DNA of 64,000 bases from Butyrivibrio sp. (GTDB taxonomy: Bacteria > Bacillota > Clostridia > Lachnospirales > Lachnospiraceae): the NCBI GenBank assembly GCA_015056625.1, contig SVFY01000014.1:1-64000 (forward strand), in the 5' to 3' direction. Position 1 is the stretch's first letter. Every line of letters starts with the position of its first letter. A model generated the notes under the pieces. The model did no database searches. It saw nothing but the letters and a program-made list of their open reading frames with translations, and had not been told where the DNA came from. A program made the position numbers and the translations under genes. This document shows positions 27,108-37,829 of the stretch, piece after piece.

Positions 27108-27228
27108 GACACGGGGACGGTTCTGTTGGCATAAGCCACGGGGACGGTTCTTTTGGCTGGTTTTGAAAAGCTAAACCAGCCAAAAGAACCGTCCCCGTGG
27201 CTTATGCCAACAGAACCGTCCCCGTGTC
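27108..27228. repeat. 56-bp perfect palindrome of GGGGACGGTTC units
   Basis: Arms 27108-27163 and 27173-27228 are exact inverse copies with a nine-base loop. Each arm holds two direct units, CACGGGGACGGTTCTGTTGG and CACGGGGACGGTTCTTTTGG. It lies between the converging lysC and a minus-strand gene. The same unit builds the elements at 862, 42026 and 48606. Confidence 0.95.
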
Positions 27229-27239
27229 AGGATATTGGT

Positions 27240-28037
27240 TTACTGCATAAGGTATTCAATGAATTTCTTGGAGCGGTCAATTCGCTCGGTGTTGATGACG
27301 ATGGCTGCCACAGGGGTAGAGTCCGGATAAGCCTGGCACTCAGTAAGAGCTTTGGAGTTATCGAGCTTGATGCCCACAGGGACAGGATCATCCATTTCGA
27401 AAGGATCGATATCATCGTACTGGAAGGTGTTGTTGTATTTGTCTGCCATTACGGCGTATTTGTTGTTTGTATCAAACTTGCCGTTGGTGAGGTAATCGGT
27501 GTATTCATCGGATGCAAGGTAATCAGCGTAGGCCTGGTCCACGTAAAAGAGCTTGTCGGACATGGCATCCAGTTCTTCTTTTGTATAGACATCCCTAAGA
27601 TCCATGAAGGTCTCCTGGGAAGCGTAGTGATAAGCTGTTCCTGTATCTGTAACAAACACGTCAAGCTCTGATGCTGCGATGAGTGCCATGATCTTTTCGC
27701 TGGTGGCAACTGTGGTCTGGTCTATAGAAGAGCCGATGTAGTTTGAAGCTGTATCAACAAGAACATTCTCAGTGTTAGTGTCAATTCCTGCATATTCTGC
27801 AAAACCATCCTGGAGAAAGACCTGGGTCTCCATGCCCTGATTGTTTACGAACATGGAGTACAGTGCGTAGGGCTTCCTGTTTACAATGTCACGCACAAAG
27901 GTTACCACCAGTATAACTGCTACGACAGCGACGATGGTATGGATCTTGTAGTACTCCCAAAAGTACTCCCAGTGGGCCTTAAAGCCCTGTCCCTTCAGCT
28001 TTTGTCTTTGCTCTCTTATTTCATCACGAACAGCCAT
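27240..28037 (-). CDS. Single-pass membrane protein, unknown function
   Basis: The 265-residue protein has a charged cytoplasmic N terminus (about 35 residues), one membrane helix near 34-52 and an outer domain of about 210 residues. The outer domain contains VDTASNYIGSSIDQTT, ELDVFVTDTGTAYHYA and FMDLRDVYTKEEL, which loosely recalls extracellular solute-binding folds. No family was recognised. It stands alone and converges on lysC. Ribosome site AAGAGG precedes the start. Confidence 0.8.
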   Translation of the reverse strand: MAVRDEIREQRQKLKGQGFKAHWEYFWEYYKIHTIVAVVAVILVVTFVRDIVNRKPYALYSMFVNNQGMETQVFLQDGFAEYAGIDTNTENVLVDTASNYIGSSIDQTTVATSEKIMALIAASELDVFVTDTGTAYHYASQETFMDLRDVYTKEELDAMSDKLFYVDQAYADYLASDEYTDYLTNGKFDTNNKYAVMADKYNNTFQYDDIDPFEMDDPVPVGIKLDNSKALTECQAYPDSTPVAAIVINTERIDRSKKFIEYLMQ

Positions 28038-28200
28038 TTTTAAACCTCTTTCAATTTATTAACAGAAATGTAATACAATTTTTGCGTTAAAACATATATA
28101 ATGTTAATAGGCATTTTATGTACCTAGTTATGATATGAAAATGCTTTTTTTCTGTCAATTAAAAGAACATGGAAAAACCAAAATATTGTGTAAAAAAACC

Positions 28201-28229
28201 TTGCAAGTCCTTGGAAAGTAATATAAGAT
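28201..28229 (+). promoter_or_regulatory. Promoter of the 28269-guaB unit
   Basis: TTGCAA (28201-28206), a 17-base spacer and TAAGAT (28224-28229). TAGTCG and CGACTA shortly after could form a small hairpin just before the AGGAGG ribosome site. Confidence 0.65.
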
Positions 28230-28268
28230 AGTCGGTAATTTAATCGACTAAGGAGGAGACAATCAGTA

Positions 28269-28781
28269 ATGGTAAGTGATAACAGTTATGTTGAGTGCCT
28301 TATTGAGAGCAAAGCTTCGCCACTTGTGAAGTTTGGCAGCTATCTGGCTCTGATACTGGCAGTAATCTTCTTTCTTTCCTCAATTCTTACTCCACTTGGA
28401 ATTGCAGGTCTTATCCTGTGCGTCGCTGCAGGAGTTGTGTACTATTTCCTTTCTTTAAATGCAAACATCGAATTTGAGTATCAGTACTGTGACAGAGAGA
28501 TCACAGTGGACAAGATCCTCAATAAGAGTAAGCGCAAAAACGTAGCCAAGTATGAGGTTGAGCGCATTGAAGCCCTTGCTCCATCACGTTCATATCATCT
28601 TGATGAGTTTAAGAACAAGCAGTACAAGACTCTTGATTTTTCAGCAAGAGAGCAGAACAGACAGCCTGATCCAACATATACATTTATCTATGATGGAAAA
28701 GAAAAGGTTATCTTTGAACCTAACGCAGAGTTTGTAAATGCAGTAAAGAGTGTAGCACCTAGGAAAGTTTTCACAGATTAA
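28269..28781 (+). CDS. Small membrane protein (possibly DUF6106), unknown function
   Basis: The 170-residue protein has two membrane helices at about 22-60 and a soluble domain of about 110 residues with YQYCDREITVDKILNKSKRKNVAKYEV. It resembles proteins in Lachnospiraceae annotated as DUF6106, though I am unsure of the number. It lies 13 bases before guaB and shares its promoter. AAGGAGGAG precedes the start. Confidence 0.75.
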   Translation: MVSDNSYVECLIESKASPLVKFGSYLALILAVIFFLSSILTPLGIAGLILCVAAGVVYYFLSLNANIEFEYQYCDREITVDKILNKSKRKNVAKYEVERIEALAPSRSYHLDEFKNKQYKTLDFSAREQNRQPDPTYTFIYDGKEKVIFEPNAEFVNAVKSVAPRKVFTD

Positions 28782-28791
28782 AAGGGGATAA

Positions 28792-30252
<1,461 letters not shown>

Positions 30253-30287
30253 TTGGCAATAGGCCTTCCTTATACAAGGAGTGGGTT

Positions 30288-33005
30288 TTGCAGGATAAAA
30301 CTACCAGGGTAGACAACTTGGAAACCACAGGCGGGGGTCAGGGTGGTAATGAGACCAGGACCCTTAGTAGTTTTGCGCTAAAAAACAGAGGCGAGATGCA
30401 GGTATGGCAGGACAAGTTCTGTGCCATGGCTGGCGTCTATGCTATGTGTCTTGATTCACAGGGGATTCCGATCACAGAGTTTTCCGGCAATGCCCACGAA
30501 GTAGAGATCATAAAAAAATATGTTACCCCAATAAGGATACACAACATCTACAAGCGAGTGTCAGATAGCGATCTTGAAGATCAGGCTGTGGAGATCACTG
30601 AGATCCCCAACCTTCAGCTGGCTGCACTTGCTGTTGGGGATAATGGAAAGCTGTCAGCCGTTCTCGTGGTGGCTGCGCTGTTTACAGATGCCAGATATGA
30701 CAAGGCTTTTTTCCACTATCCACCTATCGATAATTTCCAGTATCAGATCACAGAAGATAAATTTTATAAGACGCTTGACCTGATGAGAGCAACCCTGGCG
30801 GTGCTTATAAGTGTAGAGGCCTCCAGGTCACAGGCGGTTGCCATAAGTGAAGGAAGCAAGCTAAAAGAACTTGAGATGACAAGCTCTTTTCACAGAGCAG
30901 AGACCATGACTGAGATAGTATCCCTCCTTGACAGCGACGATGTCATTGAGGAGATCATGGCTGAAGTTCTGACCAAGTTGTGTTCCTATCTTCAGATCAG
31001 CAACGCCTTTATATGCAGGATACATCATGAAACCCTGATGGATATTGTGGTGCAGTGGACTCATCCAGGCACTTCCAAGCTGTTCCCTGAGACCACTGAC
31101 CAGGAAGTTTGCTGGTTTTTGGGAACACAGAAGGCGATCGTTGTATCCTCTGACACACAGATGAATGCAGGTGAGAGAGAACAGCTTGAGAACCTTGGCA
31201 TCAAGGCTCTTGTCTCCATGCCTGTTGTAATAAACGGAAGTCCTATGTTCTACACATGTCTTACAGAGAACAGGGAGAACAGGATATGGTCAATTGACGA
31301 CATCAAGTTTGTCAACGATGCCATCAGGATCATGCAGAGTATCATTACCAAGAGACTGCAGACCAACTCCCTGGCCAGCTCTTTTGCCTCACTGGAAGCG
31401 GTCCTTGATAATGTGGGAAGTTCGATCTACGTAAGGGATATAAACACAGGAGTTTTGCTTTTTGCAAACAGAAGCTTTAAAAAGAACTTTAGCAAGGAGC
31501 TCACAGAGAACAAGCTCCCTGAACTTTTTGAGACCAATATCCCTCCAAGAAGCCACAGCGGCAACTACGAGGTTCATCACAGGGACAGAGAAAAGTGGTA
31601 TGACGTCTACTACACCAGGATCAAATGGGTTGACGGACGGCCTGTATCCCTTTGCGCCATCTATGATGTAACTGAGAAAAAGCTGTATCAGAAGCGCATC
31701 GAGCAGCAGGCCTACACTGATTTCCTGACAGGTCTTTTCAACAGAATGTGCTGTGAAAAGGATCTTGCCAAGTACGTGGATGAGGCAAGGCAGACAGGAA
31801 AGCACGGTGCTCTTATGTACCTTGACCTTGACGACTTTAAGCACATCAATGATTCCCTTGGTCATCAGTACGGAGACGCGCTGCTTCAGGATATTTCAAG
31901 GACCATCAGCAGGATAGAGGGCATCAGTAACTCCTGCTACCGAATGGGCGGAGATGAGTTCGTCATCATCGTTCCTCCAGAGAGCTATTCAAGGATCGAC
32001 AAGATCATGGAGGAGATAAAGAATGCCTTTGCAACCCCATGGTACCTGAAAGACAGCGACTACTACTGCACCATGAGTATGGGTGTAGTTCTTTTCCCGG
32101 ACCACGGAGACAACGTTTCAGAGCTCATCAGAAAATCCGACGTTGCTATGTATGAGGCCAAGAAGTCAGGTAAGAACAGGATCGCAGAGTACTCTGACAA
32201 CATTGATTCCTCATCAATACACAGACTTGATCTTGAAAAGAATATGTACTCAGCCATCACCAAAAAATGCGATGAGTTTGAGGTTTACTTCCAACCGGTT
32301 ATCAGCGAAAACAAAAAGGGCGGCAAAAAGCATATCGGAGCAGAGGCTCTTATCCGCTGGAACAGTACTTCTTTGGGCTTCTTAAGTCCCGATGAGTTCA
32401 TTCCTCTTGCGGAATATTTAGGACTTATCACTCCTATTGGAAATCACGTTCTTAAAAAGGCCTGCGAATGCTGCAGACAGTGGAACGATTCCGGATGTGG
32501 TGATTTCTCAATAAGCGTCAATGTGTCCGTTGTGCAGATCATGCAAAATGACATTGTGGATGTGATAAGAAGCTGCATCGAGGAAAATGGTATCAATCCT
32601 GAGAACATAGTCCTTGAGCTCACAGAGAGACTTGCCATAAATGACCTGGCAAGGACCAAGCAGACTCTTCTTGATATCAAGAGCCTTGGAGTACGACTTG
32701 CCCTAGATGACTTTGGAACCGGATACTCGGCTCTTTCAAGTATCAGAGCCCTTCCTTTTGATATCATCAAGATAGACAAGGATTTTGCTGCTGACATAGT
32801 AGATGATAAGTACTCTCAGGCGGTGGTAAGGTCCATGGTAGACATGGGTAAGGCCATAGGTGCTGAGATCTGCGTTGAAGGTATCGAAAACGAGGAACAG
32901 GTAGGCATCGTAAGAAAGCTCGGAGTTAAATACATACAGGGCTATTACTACGACAAACCCATGAGAAGAGCGGCCTTTGAGGAAAAGTATGTGTATAACG
33001 GATGA
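30288..33005 (+). CDS. GGDEF-EAL protein with sensory domains (c-di-GMP turnover)
   Basis: The 905-residue protein may make and break cyclic di-GMP. In order: a PocR-like sensory segment (about 36-180), a GAF-like region (195-345), a PAS-like domain (365-465), GGDEF (about 475-635; RMGGDEF near 553) and EAL (645-900; EALIRW, ALDDFGTGYSAL, VEGIENEEQ). The core GGDEF and EAL motifs are intact, so either activity is possible. No membrane helix is seen; it should be cytoplasmic. The start is TTG with AAGGAG five bases upstream; the GTG at 30281 reaches a stop quickly. It follows guaB by 35 bases, a suggestive link to GTP supply. Confidence 0.92.
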   Translation: MQDKTTRVDNLETTGGGQGGNETRTLSSFALKNRGEMQVWQDKFCAMAGVYAMCLDSQGIPITEFSGNAHEVEIIKKYVTPIRIHNIYKRVSDSDLEDQAVEITEIPNLQLAALAVGDNGKLSAVLVVAALFTDARYDKAFFHYPPIDNFQYQITEDKFYKTLDLMRATLAVLISVEASRSQAVAISEGSKLKELEMTSSFHRAETMTEIVSLLDSDDVIEEIMAEVLTKLCSYLQISNAFICRIHHETLMDIVVQWTHPGTSKLFPETTDQEVCWFLGTQKAIVVSSDTQMNAGEREQLENLGIKALVSMPVVINGSPMFYTCLTENRENRIWSIDDIKFVNDAIRIMQSIITKRLQTNSLASSFASLEAVLDNVGSSIYVRDINTGVLLFANRSFKKNFSKELTENKLPELFETNIPPRSHSGNYEVHHRDREKWYDVYYTRIKWVDGRPVSLCAIYDVTEKKLYQKRIEQQAYTDFLTGLFNRMCCEKDLAKYVDEARQTGKHGALMYLDLDDFKHINDSLGHQYGDALLQDISRTISRIEGISNSCYRMGGDEFVIIVPPESYSRIDKIMEEIKNAFATPWYLKDSDYYCTMSMGVVLFPDHGDNVSELIRKSDVAMYEAKKSGKNRIAEYSDNIDSSSIHRLDLEKNMYSAITKKCDEFEVYFQPVISENKKGGKKHIGAEALIRWNSTSLGFLSPDEFIPLAEYLGLITPIGNHVLKKACECCRQWNDSGCGDFSISVNVSVVQIMQNDIVDVIRSCIEENGINPENIVLELTERLAINDLARTKQTLLDIKSLGVRLALDDFGTGYSALSSIRALPFDIIKIDKDFAADIVDDKYSQAVVRSMVDMGKAIGAEICVEGIENEEQVGIVRKLGVKYIQGYYYDKPMRRAAFEEKYVYNG

Positions 33006-33063
33006 GTTTATGTTATACTATAATGTACTTTAAAAACAAAAAGAAAGTTGGTTTTATTTTAGA

Positions 33064-34740
33064 ATGGCAGAAGAATTAACAAATCCAAATGGAAGACATT
33101 TTATCGAGCAGGCCATCGACAAGGATCTGGCTGAGGGCGTTTATGATCACGTCCACACAAGATTTCCGCCCGAGCCCAATGGCTTCCTTCACATAGGTCA
33201 TGCCAAGAGCATACTTTTAAACTATGGAATGGCCAAGGAATATGGCGGCAAGTTCAACATGAGATTTGACGACACCAATCCTACCAAGGAAAAGTCAGAG
33301 TTCATGGATGCTATCATCGAGGATGTCAAGTGGCTTGGCGCTGATTATGAGGACAGACTTTTTTATGCATCAGATTATTTCGAAGAGATGTATGAGGATG
33401 CAGTTAAACTGATCAAAAAGGGCAAGGCTTATGTCTCAACTCTTACAGCTGATCAGATGAGAGAGTACAGAGGCACACTTACAGAGCCTGGCAAGAATGA
33501 TCCTGACAGGGACAGAAGCGTTGAAGAGAACCTTCGCCTGTTTGAGGAGATGAAGAGCGGCAAGGTAGAGGATGGCGCAATGACTCTCCGTGCCAAGATC
33601 GATATGGCTTCACCTAACATCAACATGAGAGATCCTATCATCTATCGTGTTGCACATATGACACATGCAAGAACCGGCGACAAGTGGTGCATCTATCCTA
33701 TGTACGACTTTGCTCATCCTATCGAGGATGCCATCGAGGGTATCACACATTCCCTCTGCACTCTTGAGTTTGAAGACCACAGACCACTTTATGACTGGGT
33801 CAAGAACGAGTGCGAGTACAAGAATCCTCCTCGTCAGATCGAGTTTGCCAAGATGTATCTCAACAATGTGGTAACAGGTAAGAGATATATCAAGAAGCTT
33901 GTTGAGGACAAGATCGTTGACGGATGGGATGATCCAAGACTTGTAACCATCGCTTCACTTCGCAGAAGAGGCTTTACACCAGAGTCTATCAAGATGTTCG
34001 TTGACATGTGTGGTATCAGCAAGGCTCAGTCAACTGCTGAGTACGCAATGCTTGAGTACTGCATCAGAGAGGACCTCAAGCTCAAGGTGCCAAGAGTAAT
34101 GGCAATCCTTGATCCTGTTAAACTTGTGATCGACAACTATCCTGAGGGACAGGTTGAGTACCTTGATATTGAGAACAACAAGGAAGTTCCTGAGATGGGC
34201 AGCAGGAAGATCGCCTTTGGAAAAGAGCTTTACATCGAACGTGAGGACTTCATGGAGGAACCTCCTAAGAAGTACTTCAGACTTTTCCCGGGCAACGAAG
34301 TAAGACTTATGAATGCTTACTTTGTAACATGCCAGAGCTTTGTTAAGGATGAAAGTGGCAATGTTACTGAGATCCACTGCACATACGATCCTGCAACCAA
34401 GGGCGGTGACAGCCCTGACGGACGTAAGGTCAAGGGAACAATTCACTGGGTATCAGCTGCAGAGTCTTTAAATGCAGAGGTAAGACTCTATGAGAACATC
34501 ATTGATGAGAAGAAGGGCGTTTACAACGAGGACGGCTCACTTAACTTAAACCCGAATTCCATCAAGGTCGTTAAGGATGCCAAGCTTGAAAAGTGTCTGG
34601 CAGATGCCAAGGCATATGACAAGTTCCAGTTTGTAAGAAACGGATTCTTTAGTGTAGACAGCAAGGATTCCAAGGATGGAGCTCCTGTATTTAACAGGAT
34701 TGTTTCCCTCAAGAGCTCATTCGTTTTACCTAAAAACTAA
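33064..34740 (+). CDS. glnS: Glutaminyl-tRNA synthetase
   Basis: The enzyme charges tRNA-Gln directly. The 558-residue class I protein has [15 protein letters not shown] (HIGH motif), NMRFDDTNP, and [11 protein letters not shown] in place of the usual MSKR-type KMSKS loop. The C-terminal anticodon-binding beta-barrels are complete. The presence of GlnRS means the organism can charge glutamine without the GatCAB route. A TATAAT box lies at 33019-33024. Confidence 0.97.
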   Translation: MAEELTNPNGRHFIEQAIDKDLAEGVYDHVHTRFPPEPNGFLHIGHAKSILLNYGMAKEYGGKFNMRFDDTNPTKEKSEFMDAIIEDVKWLGADYEDRLFYASDYFEEMYEDAVKLIKKGKAYVSTLTADQMREYRGTLTEPGKNDPDRDRSVEENLRLFEEMKSGKVEDGAMTLRAKIDMASPNINMRDPIIYRVAHMTHARTGDKWCIYPMYDFAHPIEDAIEGITHSLCTLEFEDHRPLYDWVKNECEYKNPPRQIEFAKMYLNNVVTGKRYIKKLVEDKIVDGWDDPRLVTIASLRRRGFTPESIKMFVDMCGISKAQSTAEYAMLEYCIREDLKLKVPRVMAILDPVKLVIDNYPEGQVEYLDIENNKEVPEMGSRKIAFGKELYIEREDFMEEPPKKYFRLFPGNEVRLMNAYFVTCQSFVKDESGNVTEIHCTYDPATKGGDSPDGRKVKGTIHWVSAAESLNAEVRLYENIIDEKKGVYNEDGSLNLNPNSIKVVKDAKLEKCLADAKAYDKFQFVRNGFFSVDSKDSKDGAPVFNRIVSLKSSFVLPKN

Positions 34741-34760
34741 TTATTAAGAGAGGTACAGTA

Positions 34761-35603
34761 ATGGCAGGTATTTTTTCTGGATTCGAAAAACTTGGTCTTG
34801 GAAATATCGGAAAAGAAGAGCTTTTTGAAGACCCCAAGAAAAAAACGGTTGAAGTAAAAAAGGAACAGCCAAAACGACTTCAGCTGGTAAATGAGGAAGA
34901 TTATCTCTTTGATAAAAAGTACAAATGCCCTGTATGCGACTCTGAATTTGAGGCAAGGACAGTAAGAACTGGTAAGGTCAGAATGAAGAACGTGGATATT
35001 GACCTGCGCCCGGATTACGATGAACTTGATCAGAACAAGTATGACGTAATTGCATGCCCATCCTGTGGATATGCTGCCCTTGGAAGATATTTCCCAACAC
35101 TTAACAAGTACCAGATCGACGACATCAGAGTTAAGATCTGTATGAACTACAAGCATGAGCCCAACAATGAGCCCATCTATTCATATGAGTATGCCAAGAG
35201 GCTCTATCAGCTGGCTCTTGCTAACGCAGTAGTTAAAAAAGCCAAGAACAGCGAGAAGGCATATATCTGCATGAAGAGTGCATGGGTTATCAGAGGTGAG
35301 ACCCAGAGACTTGATCCCAATGAAGATGGATATGAGGCCAGGAAAAAAGAGAACGACGCTCAGGAAAAAGAGCTTCTTGAAAATGCCCTGAACGGATTTG
35401 TCATGGCAAGACAGTCTGAGGAATTCCCAATTGCTGGAATGGACTCAACAACTCTTGACTACCTCATCGCAGCTCTTGCTGTGGAGACTGGCAAGAAAGA
35501 TATCGCCAGCAAGATGATCAGTGATATCCTGGTATCAAGAACGGCCAACAGCCGAATCAAAGATAAAGCAAGAGTCTTAAAGGACATGCTTACAGAAGAG
35601 TAA
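34761..35603 (+). CDS. DUF2225 family protein
   Basis: The 280-residue protein matches DUF2225. It has two zinc-knuckle-like pairs, YKCPVCDSEF and ACPSCGYAALGR, then a helical repeat region (YEYAKRLYQLALANAVVK, EKAYICMKSAWVIRGE). Function is unknown; the Cys pairs probably bind zinc. It follows glnS by 20 bases, so it may be cotranscribed. Confidence 0.9.
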   Translation: MAGIFSGFEKLGLGNIGKEELFEDPKKKTVEVKKEQPKRLQLVNEEDYLFDKKYKCPVCDSEFEARTVRTGKVRMKNVDIDLRPDYDELDQNKYDVIACPSCGYAALGRYFPTLNKYQIDDIRVKICMNYKHEPNNEPIYSYEYAKRLYQLALANAVVKKAKNSEKAYICMKSAWVIRGETQRLDPNEDGYEARKKENDAQEKELLENALNGFVMARQSEEFPIAGMDSTTLDYLIAALAVETGKKDIASKMISDILVSRTANSRIKDKARVLKDMLTEE

Positions 35604-35618
35604 ATATGGCACAAAAAT

Positions 35619-35644
35619 AGCCCTCGCATATGCGAGGGCTTTTA
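35619..35644. terminator. Terminator after the DUF2225 gene
   Basis: AGCCCTCGCAT and its exact inverse (35619-35640) form an 11-bp palindrome, followed by TTTAATTT. An A run precedes it, so it can also serve the minus-strand gene at 35655. Confidence 0.85.
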
Positions 35645-35654
35645 ATTTACCTGG

Positions 35655-35984
35655 TTATTTGTCTTCGTCGTCGAAGAATTCTTCTTCTTCAGATTCTTCC
35701 TTGGTGTCTTCTTCAAGAGGCTCTGACTTATCATTAGCTTCCTCTTTTTTATCTGTATCTTCAGACTCTGAGGACCCTGTGATATCTACGTATTTACGTG
35801 AACCAAATTTATTATCCGCATCGTCATCATCGTCGAAGTCATCGAAATCATCGAAGTCATCGTCGTCGAAGCTGTCTGCTATCTCCTCTTCTCTCTTGCT
35901 GAGATAGTAATATGCACCTGCTGCAGCGGCTGTGACAGCGGCGCAGAATAAAACAAATTTTCCAAATGAATTATTCTTGGACAT
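35655..35984 (-). CDS. Small membrane protein with poly-Asp segment
   Basis: The 109-residue protein starts with one membrane helix (about 9-27) and continues with an extremely acidic segment: FDDDDFDDFDDFDDDDDAD near 39-57, then Glu/Asp-rich sequence to the end. Such proteins may bind cations or simply act as charged tails. Ribosome site GGGAGG supports the start. No family was recognised. Confidence 0.7.
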   Translation of the reverse strand: MSKNNSFGKFVLFCAAVTAAAAGAYYYLSKREEEIADSFDDDDFDDFDDFDDDDDADNKFGSRKYVDITGSSESEDTDKKEEANDKSEPLEEDTKEESEEEEFFDDEDK

Positions 35985-36158
35985 AGTAACCTCCCTAAAT
36001 TAAACGACTAAGATGATTTTAATACAATTTGCAATCAATTAAAAGACCTGAGTATTAAAAATTGATAAATAACGTAAAATCGTTTGAAGTGCCAGATTAT
36101 AAATGCTAATATTTACTTAGACTGACGTGGTCAATCATCCCCTAAAAAGAGGACTTAC

Positions 36159-36761
36159 ATGAACGAGAGATTTTTCGAGCTAAAAAAAGAAAAGCAGGAC
36201 AGAATGATAAATGCCGCACTGAAGGTCTTTTCCCAGTACGGCTATCGCCATGCAAGTACTGATGAGATCATAAGGGATGCGCAGATAAGTAAGGGCCTTT
36301 TGTTCCACTATTTTGAGAGCAAGATCGGTCTCTATGCTTTTTTGTATGACTACGCTACCAAGTTCGTTACGCTTGAGCTCACTACCCATGTGGAAAAGAG
36401 TGAGGACGGCTTTTTTGAGTTATATAAACAGATATTAAGTTCAAAGACAGATTCCATGTACCGCTATCCATATATTTTCCTGTTCCTTGATAAGGCAGAT
36501 GAAGAGTCAGACGAGGACGCTTTAAGGGAGATCGAGGAGAGACGTGAAAAATACCACAGGATCATGGATGCCCTTAAAGAGAGGGCAGACATCACTGTGT
36601 TTGGCACTGATGTGGACTATGAAAAGGTGTGGAAGCTTTTGGACTTCACAGTAGATGGTCTTGTGCAGAAGGCTGTCAGAAGTGACAATTTCAGAGCGGA
36701 TTTTCTTTTGGAAGAAGCTACTGAATATGTGGATATGATAAGGAATATGACTTTAAAATAA
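36159..36761 (+). CDS. TetR family transcriptional regulator
   Basis: The 200-residue protein has an N-terminal TetR DNA-binding domain (RMINAALKVFSQYGYRHASTDEIIRDAQISKGLLFHYFESKIGLY) and a variable ligand-binding C terminus. It is 18 bases before the PfkB-type gene and probably cotranscribed. It likely represses its own operon. Ligand unknown. Confidence 0.93.
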   Translation: MNERFFELKKEKQDRMINAALKVFSQYGYRHASTDEIIRDAQISKGLLFHYFESKIGLYAFLYDYATKFVTLELTTHVEKSEDGFFELYKQILSSKTDSMYRYPYIFLFLDKADEESDEDALREIEERREKYHRIMDALKERADITVFGTDVDYEKVWKLLDFTVDGLVQKAVRSDNFRADFLLEEATEYVDMIRNMTLK

Positions 36762-36779
36762 AGCAAAAAGGAGGACCTT

Positions 36780-37724
36780 ATGAGTAAGTTCCTAGTAGCA
36801 GGTGTAACACAGATTGAGACTATCGTAAGAGTTGATAAGATTCCTGTAAGTTATGCTCCCCTTACAAGCGTGAATGATTCCATCTTCACAGCCATGGGTG
36901 GTGATGCCTACAATGAGTCTCTGGCTCTTAAGTGGCTTGGAGACGATGTCTGCTTCATGTCCATCGTTGGAAGGAATCAGGATCTGGGACTTATCAATCC
37001 GCCGGATCGTAAGATCACTCTTTCAACTGAATATATCATTCCTCAGATGAAGGAAACTCCAACTGAGGTTGTCCTTTACGACAAGGACAGGAAACAGCAG
37101 ATCTTTGAGGATATCAAGGATCTTAGGGAGAATGTCTATGACATGAACATGGTGGCTCCAATTGCTGACAGCTGCGATATGATGGTCCTTGCCAATGCCA
37201 ATTTCTGCAGGCCTTTTGCGAAAGCAGCTGTTGAATATGGCAAGCCAATAGCAGTAAACATAAGGAACTACCTTCAGGAAAAAGAAAAATACAACACGGA
37301 TTTCCTTGAGCCGGCCAAGGTTTTATATTTCTCTGATGATACTCTTACAGAGGATCCATATGATTTCATCAAGAGGATCTCAGATACCTATGGAACAGAG
37401 ATAATCATCCTTGGACAGGGCAGCGAGGGACTTATTCTCTTTGATAAGAGCAAGGATCTTCGGGTTCACTACAATACAGTTAAGACCAATGAGGTGGTCA
37501 ATACCATTGGTGCCGGTAACGCACTGTTTGCCTGCTTCCTTCATTACTACATGGAGAACGGAGACAGCGTAAATGCCATCAAGAATGCACTTTTATTTGC
37601 TTCCTACAAGATCGGCTATATGGGAACATCAAATGGTTTCATGACACCAGAGCAGCTTGAGCAGTGGAGAAACCTTATCTGGGGCATCAAAAAGAATGCT
37701 TTTGAAGAAAATTCAAAGGGATAA
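36780..37724 (+). CDS. PfkB family protein lacking the catalytic Asp
   Basis: The 314-residue protein has the ribokinase fold of PfkB sugar kinases, with TAMGGDAYNESLALKWLG near the N terminus and VVNTIGAGNALFACF at the second signature. In active enzymes this second motif reads DTxGAGD, where the last Asp is the catalytic base. Here both Asp are Asn, confirmed in the DNA (AAT and AAC codons). It may bind sugar without phosphorylating it, or use another base. The anion-hole Gly-Ala-Gly is kept. It lies between TetR and malQ genes. Confidence 0.85.
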   Translation: MSKFLVAGVTQIETIVRVDKIPVSYAPLTSVNDSIFTAMGGDAYNESLALKWLGDDVCFMSIVGRNQDLGLINPPDRKITLSTEYIIPQMKETPTEVVLYDKDRKQQIFEDIKDLRENVYDMNMVAPIADSCDMMVLANANFCRPFAKAAVEYGKPIAVNIRNYLQEKEKYNTDFLEPAKVLYFSDDTLTEDPYDFIKRISDTYGTEIIILGQGSEGLILFDKSKDLRVHYNTVKTNEVVNTIGAGNALFACFLHYYMENGDSVNAIKNALLFASYKIGYMGTSNGFMTPEQLEQWRNLIWGIKKNAFEENSKG

Positions 37725-37730
37725 ACCCAC

Positions 37731-37808
37731 TTGAAAGGATCATGATAAATGTGGTAAAGTAGAACTACGGAAACGTTACCGGTAACGGGCAAAATTTCCG
37801 TAGTTTTT
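37731..37808 (+). promoter_or_regulatory. malQ promoter, operator and overlapping hairpin
   Basis: TTGAAA (37731-37736), an 18-base spacer and TAAAGT (37755-37760) form the promoter. CGTTACCGGTAACG (37774-37787) is a perfect palindrome with a LacI-type CG-rich core. It sits in the loop side of a hairpin, ACTACGGAAA (37764-37773) with TTTCCGTAGT (37795-37804), followed by TTTTC. The operator thus lies inside a terminator-like structure ahead of malQ. The LacI gene at 39358 is the likely partner. Confidence 0.65.
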
Positions 37809-37829
37809 CTTTAAAAAGGAGAGATGAAT

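Noticed and set aside
27108..27228. Repeated units considered as a CRISPR array
   Set aside because: Units are mirrored rather than regularly spaced, spacers are not unique, and there are no cas genes.
33834..33920. GlnRS loop VTGKR in place of MSKR taken as a defect
   Set aside because: I believe this variant occurs in Firmicutes GlnRS and the rest of the active site is intact.
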